Made by a program: the position numbers and the translations under genes. From Microthyrium microscopicum (lineage: Eukaryota; Ascomycota; Dothideomycetes; Microthyriales; Microthyriaceae): a DNA stretch of 64,000 bases. The DNA lies in assembly GCA_010405405.1 (NCBI GenBank), contig MU004238.1:631530-695529 (forward strand), given 5' to 3'. Under the pieces are notes generated by a model, which ran no database searches, was not told where the DNA came from, and saw only the letters and a list, made by a program, of their open reading frames with translations. This document shows positions 50,366-60,467 of this stretch, piece by piece (position 1 is the first letter of the stretch; each line of letters starts with the position of its first letter).

Positions 50366-51104
50366 TTTTGCTCCCTGACTGCCAGCCAAAAGTCCAATGG
50401 CTGCTTGAAATAGTGACTCGATGAATATTCCGTTGGATGCCTTTTTTGGAGGCTTGAGGCGTGAAAAGAAAGCGCTTGGATTCGGGAGTGGTGGAATGCT
50501 CTGCCCTGTACTTTAGGCTGTGCCCCTCTTCTCCCGTTTGAGCCAGAATCGTTGCTGCGAAGAGAAGCACCAAGTTGGGCGTGATGAGAGTTGACTGTAT
50601 GAAGCAACTATTTTATTGCTAAGTAATGCGGGACTTAGTTGTACTCTGGGATGCGGAGGCTGTGAAGGATGAAGGAAGTAGATCGATGATTCCGGAGAGT
50701 GCAAGCCATACACGAGATAAAGTGACGTTTCAAGGGCTTAAAACTACTACCTTGTCTCGCAATACGATTTCGTGATTTGCTCTGATGATGTGACATCTAC
50801 ATAACTCTATTCTTGTAGTCTTCTTGACATGGTAGAAAACCACGAATGATACTTGTCATCGTTGATATACACAATAGGAGGAGAATAGTGAAATAATTCA
50901 ATCTCTACACTTGTTGTTCTTTCGAAATAGCCTTTTCGCATAATCGCAAGAATTTTTTTTGAAATGAATGATAACATTATTTCTTCATGAGTACTATCTG
51001 TACCGGAATATTCTTTATCAAGACCGGTCGGCTTGTCGTTAAACCACCTTACTCTCTATTTTCCATGACATGAAAGAATACAATCGCAAGGCATCTACCG
51101 AACC
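50366..51104. other. Intergenic, no gene recognised
   Basis: A 739-bp spacer holding the SRO7-like promoter on the left and the 3' end of the BTB gene on the right. No other gene was recognised. Confidence 0.45.
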
Positions 51105-52023
51105 TCAATCCCAACCCTCACAAATGCAGCTAATATCTCCAAAAGGATCAACAGAATAGGTTTTCTTGCAAGCACTGCACATCGTGAGCTCCGCCATCCA
51201 TAAATCACTGGAAGCCTGTCTATCCCATAGCGTCAAAAAGAATTGACGTGCGAATCCACCCATGCTTTCTTCGTTGGAAAGCATCAAACGGAACTGCTCA
51301 TTTCCACCGAGTAAACTCGCATGAGTCTGGCACACACCGAGTAAGGTTTGAAGGAATGGGTCTGCTGAGTTTGCTTCAAAGAAGGGAAAAGAAACCTGGA
51401 GTAATGCGACAAAGCGGTCTGCTTTGTTAATGAACTGTCGTCGGAACTGTTCCGTGATCTCGCCGCTCATTATTGCCCATTCCGCGTATTTAGCCCTGAG
51501 AATCTTGAAATACTGCGCTCTGGCGTCCATGTCCTCCTTGACTCCTCTAATGGCATGTTGCACTAGGGCGTCGATGCTATAGTAGTCACCTAGCCGATAC
51601 ATCTCGAAATAATCCAGGAAGGAATCATCCTCAAAATGCCGCTCCCCTTTCATTTGTCAGTCTCATCGACAGAGTTATAGCATCAAGTCACTTACCGGTA
51701 TAGATGAACTTGATCATACTTCTAATCAGCTCCGGTTTGTCATCTTCGATAGTGATAATGCGTTCTTTGGCTTCCTTGTGAAAAGTTAACACGATTTTGC
51801 CGGACGTCGATTTTGTATTAACGTACCTTGAAGTGGCCTGAGCATGCCTTTTTGAACCAAAGCGATTGTGCAGAGAGCACCATTCGATGGGCTTTCCATG
51901 TGTGGTCGCGGCAGATAATCGTGACATCCGAAAACTCTCCAGACTGGAGGTACCTACTTTTTGTGAGTGCATTGATTATTCTTGCGCCATGATCACTTAC
52001 TCGTAGTACGTAACGTTACCCAT
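51105..52023 (-). CDS. BTB/POZ domain protein, copy 1
   Basis: Four exons on the minus strand (52023-52001, 51953-51827, 51774-51696, 51646-51105) give 256 residues. The BTB fold starts EYLQSGEFSDVTIICRDHTWKAHRMVLSA and continues through FKKACSGHFKEAKERIITIEDDKPELIRSMIKFIYTG. A helical region follows (YRLGDYYSIDALVQHAIRGVKED). The C-terminus has a Cys cluster, MCSACKK…ISCICEGWD, that may bind metal. Fungal BTB proteins of this type are numerous and mostly uncharacterised; some act as adaptors for cullin-3 ubiquitin ligases. At exon 2 an acceptor 3 nt upstream also keeps the frame (adding one residue). It is a paralogue of the gene at 60458, with the same lengths for the two inner exons (127 and 79 nt). 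Confidence 0.85.
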
Positions 52024-52927
52024 TTTCGCTCATTGAGGCCTTACGAATAGTGAAGTGACAGGTGGGATGCCTCTTGTAGTCTCGTGGGAATAGGGACTAC
52101 TCAGGTACACAAGTTGTTGAAGCGAAGTCATGAAAGTCAGAGGAGTTGAGAGACGATCAGCTTCTGGCTCTTCGTATGAGTCTGAAGCGCTCTTCACTGT
52201 AGCCATTGCCCAAGTTGAAGGAGTAAGAAGGCACGACTGGTAATTAGAGTAATCGACAGGTCAAATTGCAACTTCCATGCCTGGAAGCGGTTACTCCTCT
52301 CGCGCTATCCAATTCGAAGTTCATTGCACTTCCACTTCTGACCTCCAATTGCACATAGAAGCAACGATTTCCCATAGATAAGCCACCCTCGCTAGCTCAG
52401 CCTCATCGCACTAAGTCACCCTTATGGCGACTTGAATTTTTTGAAACCATACCAACCGACCGATGTCTACTGAAACTCAATATAGGGAACTCTCTGATGA
52501 TTTGAGGCTTTATGTTTTCATTATCGAGAGGTTGGCGCCGTGTTGGCTTACCGCGCTTATTTCATCTGTACCAGTAAAACAACTTGCAATGAACCTGTGA
52601 AGGATGTTGAATTCCTAATCGCAGCTTGTCGGTCTTCTACTCTGGCTATACGTCAAATTTGACCCAGAAATGATGTTCAATCTATTTAAATCTGTGCGGC
52701 AAGTTCGTTGCACTTCATCAAGTAATACATTGGTTGTCTTCGGTCCTATTAATCTATACAATCATTATATCTGAAACATGAAGTAAGCTAGGAGCTTCAG
52801 AAAGTCACAATGATTACCAAACGTAGTTACATGCCGAAACACAACATATTTTTATACTTGCCCAGAACCGATTTATCATCTCTTATTTGCTCGCCGATAT
52901 ATCTCAACCTTTGGGTATATCGTAGCC
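52024..52927. other. Divergent spacer, no gene recognised
   Basis: This is 904 bp between the BTB gene and the hydrolase. Nothing beyond probable promoters was recognised. Confidence 0.45.
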
Positions 52928-54238
52928 ATGGGCTGCCGGCTTCAGGCACTGCCAGTCAGCAACTTGTTAATAATCTTCATCAGCTACTTCGCCCTTATTG
53001 TCTCTTCACAAGACAATGGAGCGCCTTTCAGCTTTGGAGCTAGACTACTGGAGCCATGCAATCCACCAGTAATGACAGCGAATGCGACCGGGAAGCACAG
53101 AATCGGCATTCGAAGAGAAACACTGTCGTTTGATAATCGCCAACTCAATGTGAGCTGGTGGTATCCCGGTACACCAGCCTCGGGATCAAAACCTCATGTC
53201 GCCAGTGGTGGAATTTATGGACAAGCCGTTAGAGATGCGCCGCTAGATCGCTCAAATGGACCTTATCCACTCATAGTTTTCTCCCCAGGAGTTGGCGCGA
53301 GAGACGACTCTTACTACTTCTACTGCCAGAATCTTGCTAGCCACGGATACACCGTTGTGAGCATCAATCATCTGGACTCCACTCAAATGAAGGGTGGAGG
53401 TATTAGTGCTACTGCTATGATGCAGGCCGCCATTTACATGCTTCAAAACAATAGCAGCTACACTGTTTGGTTATTGTTCTCCAATTGGTTCCGTTCAACA
53501 CACTTTGCGCTCACTTACCGGCCTCAAGAAATCGACTTCGTACTCTCGAAGGCAATTGCGGCCAACACAGATCCATCATCTCCATTCTTTGGCGCCATAG
53601 ATACTGAAAATATTGGTCTAACAGGACACTCCTTGGGCGCATTTTACACTCTTCTCAAAGGTGGCGGTTTTGCAATCAATTGCGACTTTCCACTCACCGC
53701 AAAAGAGAGCGATGTTAACAACACTGTGCTCACTGAGGTTAATATCTGCGCATGGCCGGAAGCCAAGAGGTTGAACAATCCTAAGGCCCTTCACAATTCT
53801 CGAATCAAGGCGATTGTTCCCCTCGCCGCTCCTGTCTTCATAAAACCGTCAGAGGTACCTCGGGGTGCGTCTTCTATTGAGACGCCAATGTTGATCATGA
53901 CAGGTAACGACCCGAAGTTTGAGTCCACCATCGAACCACAACAGCAGATCTTTGATGCCGCGAAGGGTCCCAAATATATGGTACAAATAAGAGAAACGGA
54001 CCACATGATGATATCAGAGGCATATCATTTCAACAAGAATTTCTCCGCTGGTCTACCATCGTTTCTTGCCACCAACCAGCCTACCGCCAACACTCAGAAT
54101 TTCACGGAAAAGGCCCAAATATATATGGAGTATTCTGCAGCGTTTTTCGATGTGTATTTGAAGAAGAATGTTTCTAGTAAGGAGAAGCTGCGCACAAAAT
54201 CTTCTGATTTCGTAGCCAAACAACAATACTTTGGATAG
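52928..54238 (+). CDS. Secreted PAF-acetylhydrolase-like alpha/beta hydrolase
   Basis: One exon of 436 codons. Residues 1-28 are a signal peptide (hydrophobic LLIIFISYFALIVSS). The hydrolase core has the strand PLIVFSPGVGA, the nucleophile elbow GHSLG (Ser235), Asp328 in MTGNDPKF and His359 in ETDHMM. The overall layout resembles platelet-activating factor acetylhydrolase-like and dienelactone hydrolase-like fungal enzymes. There are several Asn-X-Ser/Thr sites (NATG, NVSW, NNSS, NNTV, NFSA, NFTE, NVSS) consistent with secretion. The substrate is unknown; an ester or lipid is likely. The chosen ATG gives the full signal peptide. Confidence 0.82.
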   Translation: MGCRLQALPVSNLLIIFISYFALIVSSQDNGAPFSFGARLLEPCNPPVMTANATGKHRIGIRRETLSFDNRQLNVSWWYPGTPASGSKPHVASGGIYGQAVRDAPLDRSNGPYPLIVFSPGVGARDDSYYFYCQNLASHGYTVVSINHLDSTQMKGGGISATAMMQAAIYMLQNNSSYTVWLLFSNWFRSTHFALTYRPQEIDFVLSKAIAANTDPSSPFFGAIDTENIGLTGHSLGAFYTLLKGGGFAINCDFPLTAKESDVNNTVLTEVNICAWPEAKRLNNPKALHNSRIKAIVPLAAPVFIKPSEVPRGASSIETPMLIMTGNDPKFESTIEPQQQIFDAAKGPKYMVQIRETDHMMISEAYHFNKNFSAGLPSFLATNQPTANTQNFTEKAQIYMEYSAAFFDVYLKKNVSSKEKLRTKSSDFVAKQQYFG

Positions 54239-55240
54239 TAATTTCCCAATTCTTGGCCACAGGGAAACCACTACCAGTCTCATGGTCGTGGTATAGTGAC
54301 ATGGTTACCGAATACTTGTGTAGATCGCAGGTTTTTAGCATAGTTCTGGCGTCCTTCTTCGTCCGGGATCAGAGTTCATGGATACTAATTGGACCCGTTT
54401 TGAAATCCGGGCTAGCCGATTTCTAAGAATAATATGAACCGATAATCGTGTTGGATATTACAATCAATGTAGATATTCTCTAGCCCTACCCCTGGAAGGC
54501 TGAGTCTCTAAAAAGGAACCGGCATGCATAGAATTTCCCAACTTGGTTATTAGTAGAATCAACTCGAGGCGCTTGTGCATACACTAACCGTAAATTGTGG
54601 CAAATATAACAAGAACTGGTCAGTAGTTGTTCGTTTCTGTGCTTATTGGACCATTGGCTGAACGCCATGAACAATTCGAACTGGAAGCCCAGGTATCAAG
54701 TGAGACAGCATTGTACATGGCATTTCAAAGTGTCAGATCGTCGACATGCTGTGTGGTAACACCAATGTTCGCATTCTAGGCAATCAAGACCACTTTCTGG
54801 AGCTTCTTCATCATTTAATGAAGTTCTGGCCCCATAATTGAGGACAGACACGAGGAATCAATCAAGATGCTAGGATGAGCAGATCCGGTTTTGTATCAAC
54901 TGATATAGACCTAGGTTGAATATGCAATAGTTCTTCATGTTATAGTTTAGCTTTCCATGTCTGTTCTCAGGTTCCTGGCTGTTTATATAAATATCTGTGA
55001 GCCAGACCGACTACCTAGTCGTTTCAATATTACCAGACCACCAAAGGTTTGATTTTAATAACTGACAAGGCTAGATTTTGCAGTTCTCGCCCGGCCTAAG
55101 AAGATTTCATACTTTACCAACTATATGTAGGTAGCTAGAGCTACCAAAACATATACAAATCTTTCCGCTTCCAATTCCAATCAAGCACACAGTGTCATTC
55201 ATTTGCCTTCCGGTTGCCAATAATAAGATCAAACGACAAG
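54239..55240. other. Intergenic, no gene recognised
   Basis: A 1-kb spacer with no coding sequence recognised. It is AT-rich, with a TATATAAATA stretch at about 54984 near the following gene's promoter. Confidence 0.4.
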
Positions 55241-56141
55241 ATGCAACTTACAACCTTATTGGTTCTTGGTCTAGCCTCCAATATTGTGGCTCGGCCCTCT
55301 GGTAATGAATAGTTCATATATGGTTCGCAGAAACTGCTAATCTGATTCAGGCATATCTAGAGAGGCTTCAGAAAAGGTTCGACGTCAATTGCCTGATCTT
55401 TCGTCACTTTTTGGAGCAAAGGGAAAGTCGGACGCGCCAGGAGCCGGTGGTGTTCCGGATCTCGCGACTGTTTTAGGGGAAGCAGGAATTCTCCCTGACC
55501 TCGCTGCCCTCATGGGTGGAAAGGGAAAGACAGGTGACACTCCGGCCACCGGTGGCATGCCTGACTTGTCGTCGATTCTGGGAGGAGCGGGAGGTCTACC
55601 AGCAGCACCAGCTGGCTTCCCCGATCTCTCAGCTATCTTTGGAAAAGGCAAGGAGGGAGGAGCAGCAGCACCGGCAGGATTCCCTGATTTATCAGCTATC
55701 TTTGGGAAAGGCAAGGATGGAGGAGCAGCCGCACCAGCCGGCTTCCCTGATCTTTCAGCCATCTTCGGGAAAGGAAAGGAAGGAAGCGCGGGGGGAGCGC
55801 CAGCAGGCCTCCCAGATCTTGCGTCTATACTTGGGGGCAAAGGCGCTGCTCCAGCAGCAGGAGGAGAGACACCAGCGGTAGAACCCGCACCCGCTGCTGA
55901 TCCACCAGCGGCAGCAGAACCACCGGCGGCAGCAGAGCCTCCAGCAGCTCCGTCCTCATCTTCAGGTGGCCTGGGAAAGACTAAAGGATCGGGAACAAAG
56001 GGGACCACTAAGAAGGGCTCATCTGGAGGCTCTAAGCAGAAGAAAGGCAGTAACAGCAGTGGCAGCTCGAAACCAAAGAAGGGCAAGAATTCACCAACAG
56101 TTCTAGTTGGTGTCGAAGAAGAAGAACAGACTTTGCAGTAA
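55241..56141 (+). CDS. Secreted PDL-repeat protein (novel)
   Basis: Two exons (55241-55301, 55351-56141) give 283 residues. Residues 1-17 are a signal peptide (MQLTTLLVLGLASNIVA). A short propeptide-like segment ends in the dibasic site VRR (30-32). Then come eight copies of an octapeptide with consensus P-D-L-S/A-S/A/T-x-F/L/M-G: PDLSSLFG, PDLATVLG, PDLAALMG, PDLSSILG, three times PDLSAIFG, and PDLASILG. They are separated by Gly/Ala/Lys linkers such as GKGKEGGAAAPAGF. A Pro/Ala/Glu stretch (PPAAAE repeats) and a Lys/Gly/Ser-rich tail follow. No cysteines are present. No family is recognised. Options are a secreted amphipathic repeat protein (surface active or wall binding) or a processed multi-peptide precursor. 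The linkers lack consistent Lys-Arg sites, which argues against simple Kex2 excision. Confidence 0.8.
55611..55790 (+). repeat. 60-bp coding tandem repeat
   Basis: About three head-to-tail copies of a 60-bp unit encode GFPDLSAIFGKGK-EGGAAAPA. The copies differ at a few silent or conservative sites. The strict length gives a 20-residue period in the protein. Confidence 0.85.
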
Positions 56142-56345
56142 TTGTTGTTACAATCCTATCCTTATGAGAGTAATGCTTGAGTCGTTTTGTGTTTCCAGCT
56201 CCCAACCCCGCGTGGGTGTTTGTATGTTATTGTAGTAAAGTAGTGCTAGATATCGGAAAAAATGCAGATAGCTTGAGTCAGCGAGAGAAGCGTAGATGTG
56301 GGCAAGTTTTAAAACCTTCCCACAGGACAAAGCGCGCTCTCGAGG
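56142..56345. other. 3' spacer
   Basis: This short stretch probably holds the 3' untranslated region of the PDL-repeat gene. Nothing else was recognised. Confidence 0.4.
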
Positions 56346-56565
56346 CACAAAGTAATAAGTGAGCCCGTTTGAAAGGAGTTCCCAGCGATTACGATGGCTG
56401 CCATAGAATTTCTTAGAGGGTGATTGCTTTAACTCCCATCAGCATCCCAAGACTTAGATCCGATTATTGAATACGATGGTAATTAGAGCAGTTACTCTTT
56501 AAGGAGTGTTATAGCGGCCATCGTAATCGATGGGATAGTTGTCGAAACGGCTCACTTATTTTGTC
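56346..56565. mobile_element. MITE-like element, related family
   Basis: A 220-bp element with long inverted ends. The right end, read inverted, is GACAAAATAAGTGAGCCG, then later CGATTACGATGGCCGC. The left end reads AATAAGTGAGCCCG, then CGATTACGATGGCTGC. The arms extend roughly 50 bp with a few differences, and the outermost left bases are worn. It has no coding capacity. The outer decamer GACAAAATAA is shared with the element at 60273, but the interior differs. Confidence 0.72.
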
Positions 56566-56693
56566 TCCTTAGAGGCGTGCCGGCTGCATCACTGCTTTAA
56601 TACAACAGAAGATGACTCTTAATGCGGCTTTGGTTCATTTCATGTTATCAGAATATATTATTCAATCTATCCTATGACTGCGGACTCAAAAGA

Positions 56694-57695
56694 CTATAAT
56701 ATCCGAGAGTCAATCTTCCAGTGATTACGAGTCTCTAGATATAGATCCCATGCTTTGGATGCAATGTTCTTTGGGTTACGAGTTGGATGCTCCGGGCTGA
56801 CAACACCACATGGCGAAAGCAATGCGACATGTATTCCATCTTTCTGTCCCAACTGCGCCAATGATCGAACCATATTATGCTGTGCCGCCTTCGTGAGAGA
56901 CAATGCGAAGATCTCGGCCGCTGGCTCATTCCATAAGTGACTGTTTGTGACAATGATGGAAGGATGTGTTTCTGGGTCTTTTGCGGCCAGATATTTAAGA
57001 GGAGCCCATGCCCAGCCTGCTACAGCATAAAGCGCCATGATTGTAATCTAGGAAGATATGGTGAGAACTAGTTTTTGGGGGATGATGGGAGTTTTCGTAC
57101 CTCAAAGTCAACTCTGATTTCGCTTTCGGGATGGCCAAAAAACTCGCTTGGAATAACTCGAGCCGCGTTGAAGAACACAATTTCAATCTGACCGAATTGT
57201 TGCACTTCTCCAAGTATTTGTTTCAACTTGGTTGTGTCTGAGACGTCAACGGACCATGTCTTGACTTCGACCCTTCGATTGGTAACCTTTCCAGCTTCCT
57301 CAACGGCTTCTTTATCCTGGAGCAGGCGATTTGTGTTCCTGGCTAATAGAGCAACCTTGTTGAATCTGTGCTCAGCGAAAAGCCCAGCGGTATGATTTCC
57401 TATGCCGGGGCCGGAACTGAGAAACGTTAGTACAAAGTTGTATTTGATATGATCATTGGTAATGGCATGATCTGTCGGATCTACTCTAGTAGCCATCTCA
57501 CTTGCTAAGTCCAATTTGATACAATCATAATCCAGTAAGTATGCTCTAAAAACGAAAACAAAGCTGTCTTGAGCAAAGAGTGCCTTCGGTGTTGCCTTGT
57601 GAACTAAGAGATGTGCATAGACAGTGACATAATTCAATAGCCAAACAGGGAGCTTACCCGATAACCACCAGAACGTTATCACTATAACCAAGCAT
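56694..57695 (-). CDS. Divergent SDR-fold protein lacking catalytic Tyr
   Basis: Three exons on the minus strand (57695-57658, 57416-57101, 57047-56694) give 235 residues. Exon 1 encodes MLGYSDNVLVVIG, the first β-strand, and joins SGPGIG to make the nucleotide-binding turn. Then come AEHRFNKVALLARN and VKTWSVDVSDTTKL, as in fungal SDRs of the 'SDR family NAD(P)-binding' type. The strand VFFNAARV is normal. The usual YxxxK becomes LSLTK, so the catalytic Tyr is missing, as in several fungal relatives. The first intron (241 nt) ends with a perfect TACTAAC branch and TTTCTCAG. Function is unknown. Confidence 0.78.
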
Positions 57696-58722
57696 TCTGA
57701 ATAGCCAATGATTTGATTGTTCTGATTGAAAAGGTGTAATGTAGGCAGAAGATATGTGGTAGCGAAACTAAATAAACTTTGAGAGGATATGAAGACGCAC
57801 CAGCTTGTACTTATATCAAAGTAAATGAGTATGAACTTACTCATTGGATCAAAGTCGTATAGTGCAGCACAACTATGTGCCTGTCAGCACAGTTGATGTT
57901 GTGGAACCATTAGGTGAGCATCTTGCGGTTCTGGTTGATTTCTAACAAATCCTCTATGATACCAGCTTACAAGGGCTCCCGCTTAGGGTGCTAGAGCTTC
58001 CATGAATGATGCATACGGCTGAGAGCATCGCAAGAAGATTGTCACCCTGCTTGTGCGATATTGGCCTTCAAAATTTAATTGCTTGCAAACCTCTTCAATT
58101 TTGTCAAGATTACCAACGCCGAAGCAGAATTTAGATAAGTCGAGGTTCTTATGCTACTAATCATGACTACACGCCACTGTAGAGAAGGTAAGGCTTCTCC
58201 GCGGATGGGATGGGCATAATTACAAGGTTCGGTGGAGACGGTCACACAGGAGCCAAGAGAAGCATCACGATGATGACACATCCACAAACTAAATGGCGAA
58301 TTATTGTCCAGAAACACTAGAACGATTCCAAATCTTTGGAATTGAGGTTTTGTAATTGAGCAAAGAGTATTCAATACAGCAGACAGAATTTCAGCTTTCA
58401 GATGCAATACAATATCTTAAGGTAACACAAGATAGATTGGCTTCACCAAATAATGTAAGCCGAGTCGGCGGAACAAATGTGAATTGATCTAATCGCCGTG
58501 AACGAGACAACTCGGCGACCAATTTCGAGTTGGCTTACCGTCAAACACTTCTCACGTACGCTGAGTGAGATTTGCGAGCAGGATGCACCGCCGAGCTTAC
58601 CGGTATATACTCCGCTTTTTATGACATCCTGGAGACATGATGTCTCTCTCTACATCTCGACGGTCTCGCGCTTAACACTTTATTCACCATTATATTCGGA
58701 AAAGACTTTGCAGTCACCTACC
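57696..58722. other. Divergent spacer, no gene recognised
   Basis: This is 1027 bp between the SDR-like gene and the nitronate monooxygenase. It is AT-rich with no recognised coding sequence. The open frame reaching back to 58498 is an upstream extension of the monooxygenase's first exon and lacks conserved residues before 58723. Confidence 0.4.
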
Positions 58723-60142
58723 ATGACGAGGACGATTCTCAATGAGTGGTTTCCAAACACTACATACCCGTTCATTTCCAATGCTCCTATGCAAGGAACA
58801 GCTACATCCAAGCTAGGCAGCGCCGTTTCTAAAGCTGGCCGCTTTGTTATGTACCCATCATTTCATGAGTGTCGTCATGAATCTAACAATGCTCAGGCTT
58901 CATTGGTGGTGCGTATAACTTCTTACCGGAGTCGCCGGAGATTCCAGCATTTGACGCGGAGCTTACGGCTGTACGAAATCTGTTGCAACTAAGAGAAGAT
59001 GATGTGCTGCCTCTTGGAGTGGGATTTCTTACGCTCCATCCCAGTGTCAGTGGCTTCCTGGATGTTGTCGGTCCAGTGGTCAAAAGACAGAAGCCAGCCG
59101 CTGTTTGGCTATTTGCACCAGACGGACCACTGGCTCACGAGCGCATCATTCCGGGTCTAAAGGAGCTTGGTAGTGCTTGGAAACTGCGAGTTTTTGTCCA
59201 AGTGGGCAACGTAGCAGCAGCCAGAGAAGCAGCTAGTCAAGGAGCGGATGCCATAGTTGCTCAAGGGGCGGATGCGGGAGGGCATGCATGGGCTCATGGA
59301 GCTGGAATTGTGACCTTGGTACCAGAAATCAGGCAAATGGTGCAGACGGAATTCTCAGATCGCGAGATAGCGGTCGTGGCGGCTGGGTAAGATTCCAGTT
59401 TGCGCTATCACTGTCACTATTATGACGGACGAGAAATAATCGCAGTAATTTTGAGCTGACGCATCATAGCGGTATCGTAGATGGTAGAGGAATCGCAGCG
59501 GCTCTGGCCCTTGGTAAGCTTTAATCACTATTTGAAAGGGCATTTCTGTTGTACTGACATGCTCCATAGGTGCGGACGGAGTAACCATGGGAACCAGAGT
59601 ATGTTACGTGCTGAAAAAATCATCAGCGGAAGATGGCTAAACTCAGACTGCAACAGTTCATTGTGGCGGATGAAGCAATGACCCCCGACGACATGAAAGA
59701 TACAGTAATCAAGACCAAGGACGGCGCCAGTTCAACAATCAAGTAAGCCGTGTTGATCGAGGGGCCGAGTAATAGCTAATTAGATTGTAAAATTAGACAT
59801 ACCATTCATGATGATATACAAGGAACGGGTTTCTGGCCGAAAGCCTATGACGGCCGCGCTATTATGGGAAAAGCATACGAAGAATATGTTGCTGGGACGC
59901 CTTTGGATGAATTGAAGGCGCGACACCAGACGCTTTTGAGTGCCAAAGACAATTCAAGGCGAATTGTATGGGCGTAAGTTTCCTCTTCGTTTGAAAATGT
60001 GGAAGGGTATTGCTGACTATCCTTCAGTGGCAGCGCTGTAGGTCTCGTTAATTCAAGGAAACCAGCAGGAGAGATTATTGTGTCCGCAGGAAACGAGGCC
60101 CGTCAGATCATTGAAGGTCTATCGAAAGGCTTGAAACTTTGA
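58723..60142 (+). CDS. Nitronate monooxygenase (2-nitropropane dioxygenase-like), first junction out of frame
   Basis: Seven exons (58723-58845, 58897-59386, 59470-59513, 59570-59598, 59657-59742, 59797-59973, 60028-60142). The family signs are PFISNAPMQGTA at the N-terminus, GFIGGAYNF, PLGVGFLT, VFVQVGNVAAAREAASQGADAIVAQG, the active-site region GADAGGHAWAHG, GGIVDGRGIAAALALGADGVTMGTR and SAVGLVNSRKPAGEII. The enzyme uses FMN to oxidise alkyl nitronates. All junctions keep the frame except the first. Exon 1 ends SKAGRF, and the expected next residues GFIGG need one extra base: only a non-GT or non-AG boundary, or a missing G at 58845/58846, restores the frame. The gene may therefore be a recent pseudogene, a sequencing error, or spliced at an unusual site. 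Confidence 0.8.
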
Positions 60143-60272
60143 ATTCTGATAATGGGCCTCTGAAAGGGAACTGGTATTCGTGTGCCTAATTTGTACTTCA
60201 TTCTGTACCCATCAAACTCCTAAAGTTTCTAAAAACACCCGAGCGCCAAACTCGGTATACTGCCAACTGATA

Positions 60273-60467
60273 GACAAAATAAATGGCGTGCCCCCATTAA
60301 CATCGATGGCTCCCACATAACGCGCTCTGATATTGAGTGCTTTATTCACCATATAGAGCGTTTAGGCTTAGTCACTTTATCGAATGCGATAGAAAATATA
60401 ACACTTCTTGATTAGAAGCGTTGGTGGGAGCCAACGGAGTTGATGGGAGAACGCCAGTTATTTTGTC
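60273..60467. mobile_element. MITE-like element, copy 2, inside BTB gene end
   Basis: A 195-bp element. The left end is GACAAAATAAATGGCGTGCC; the right end, read inverted, is GACAAAATAACTGGCGTTCT. The inverted similarity extends through CCCAT and GGCTCCCAC, about 44 bp in all. It has no coding capacity. Its right terminus contains the stop codon of the minus-strand BTB gene (60458-60460). It shares termini with the element at 37132. No clear target-site duplication was seen. Confidence 0.85.

Noticed and set aside
55336-55900. Classical Kex2-processed RiPP precursor
   Set aside because: Only one dibasic site (Val-Arg-Arg) precedes the first repeat. The linkers have Gly-Lys-Gly-Lys, not Lys-Arg, so excision of each repeat is not supported.
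55385-56086. Long minus-strand frame of 233 codons opposite the PDL gene
   Set aside because: It is the antisense shadow of a GC-rich repeat. The plus strand has a signal peptide, proper intron and coherent motif.
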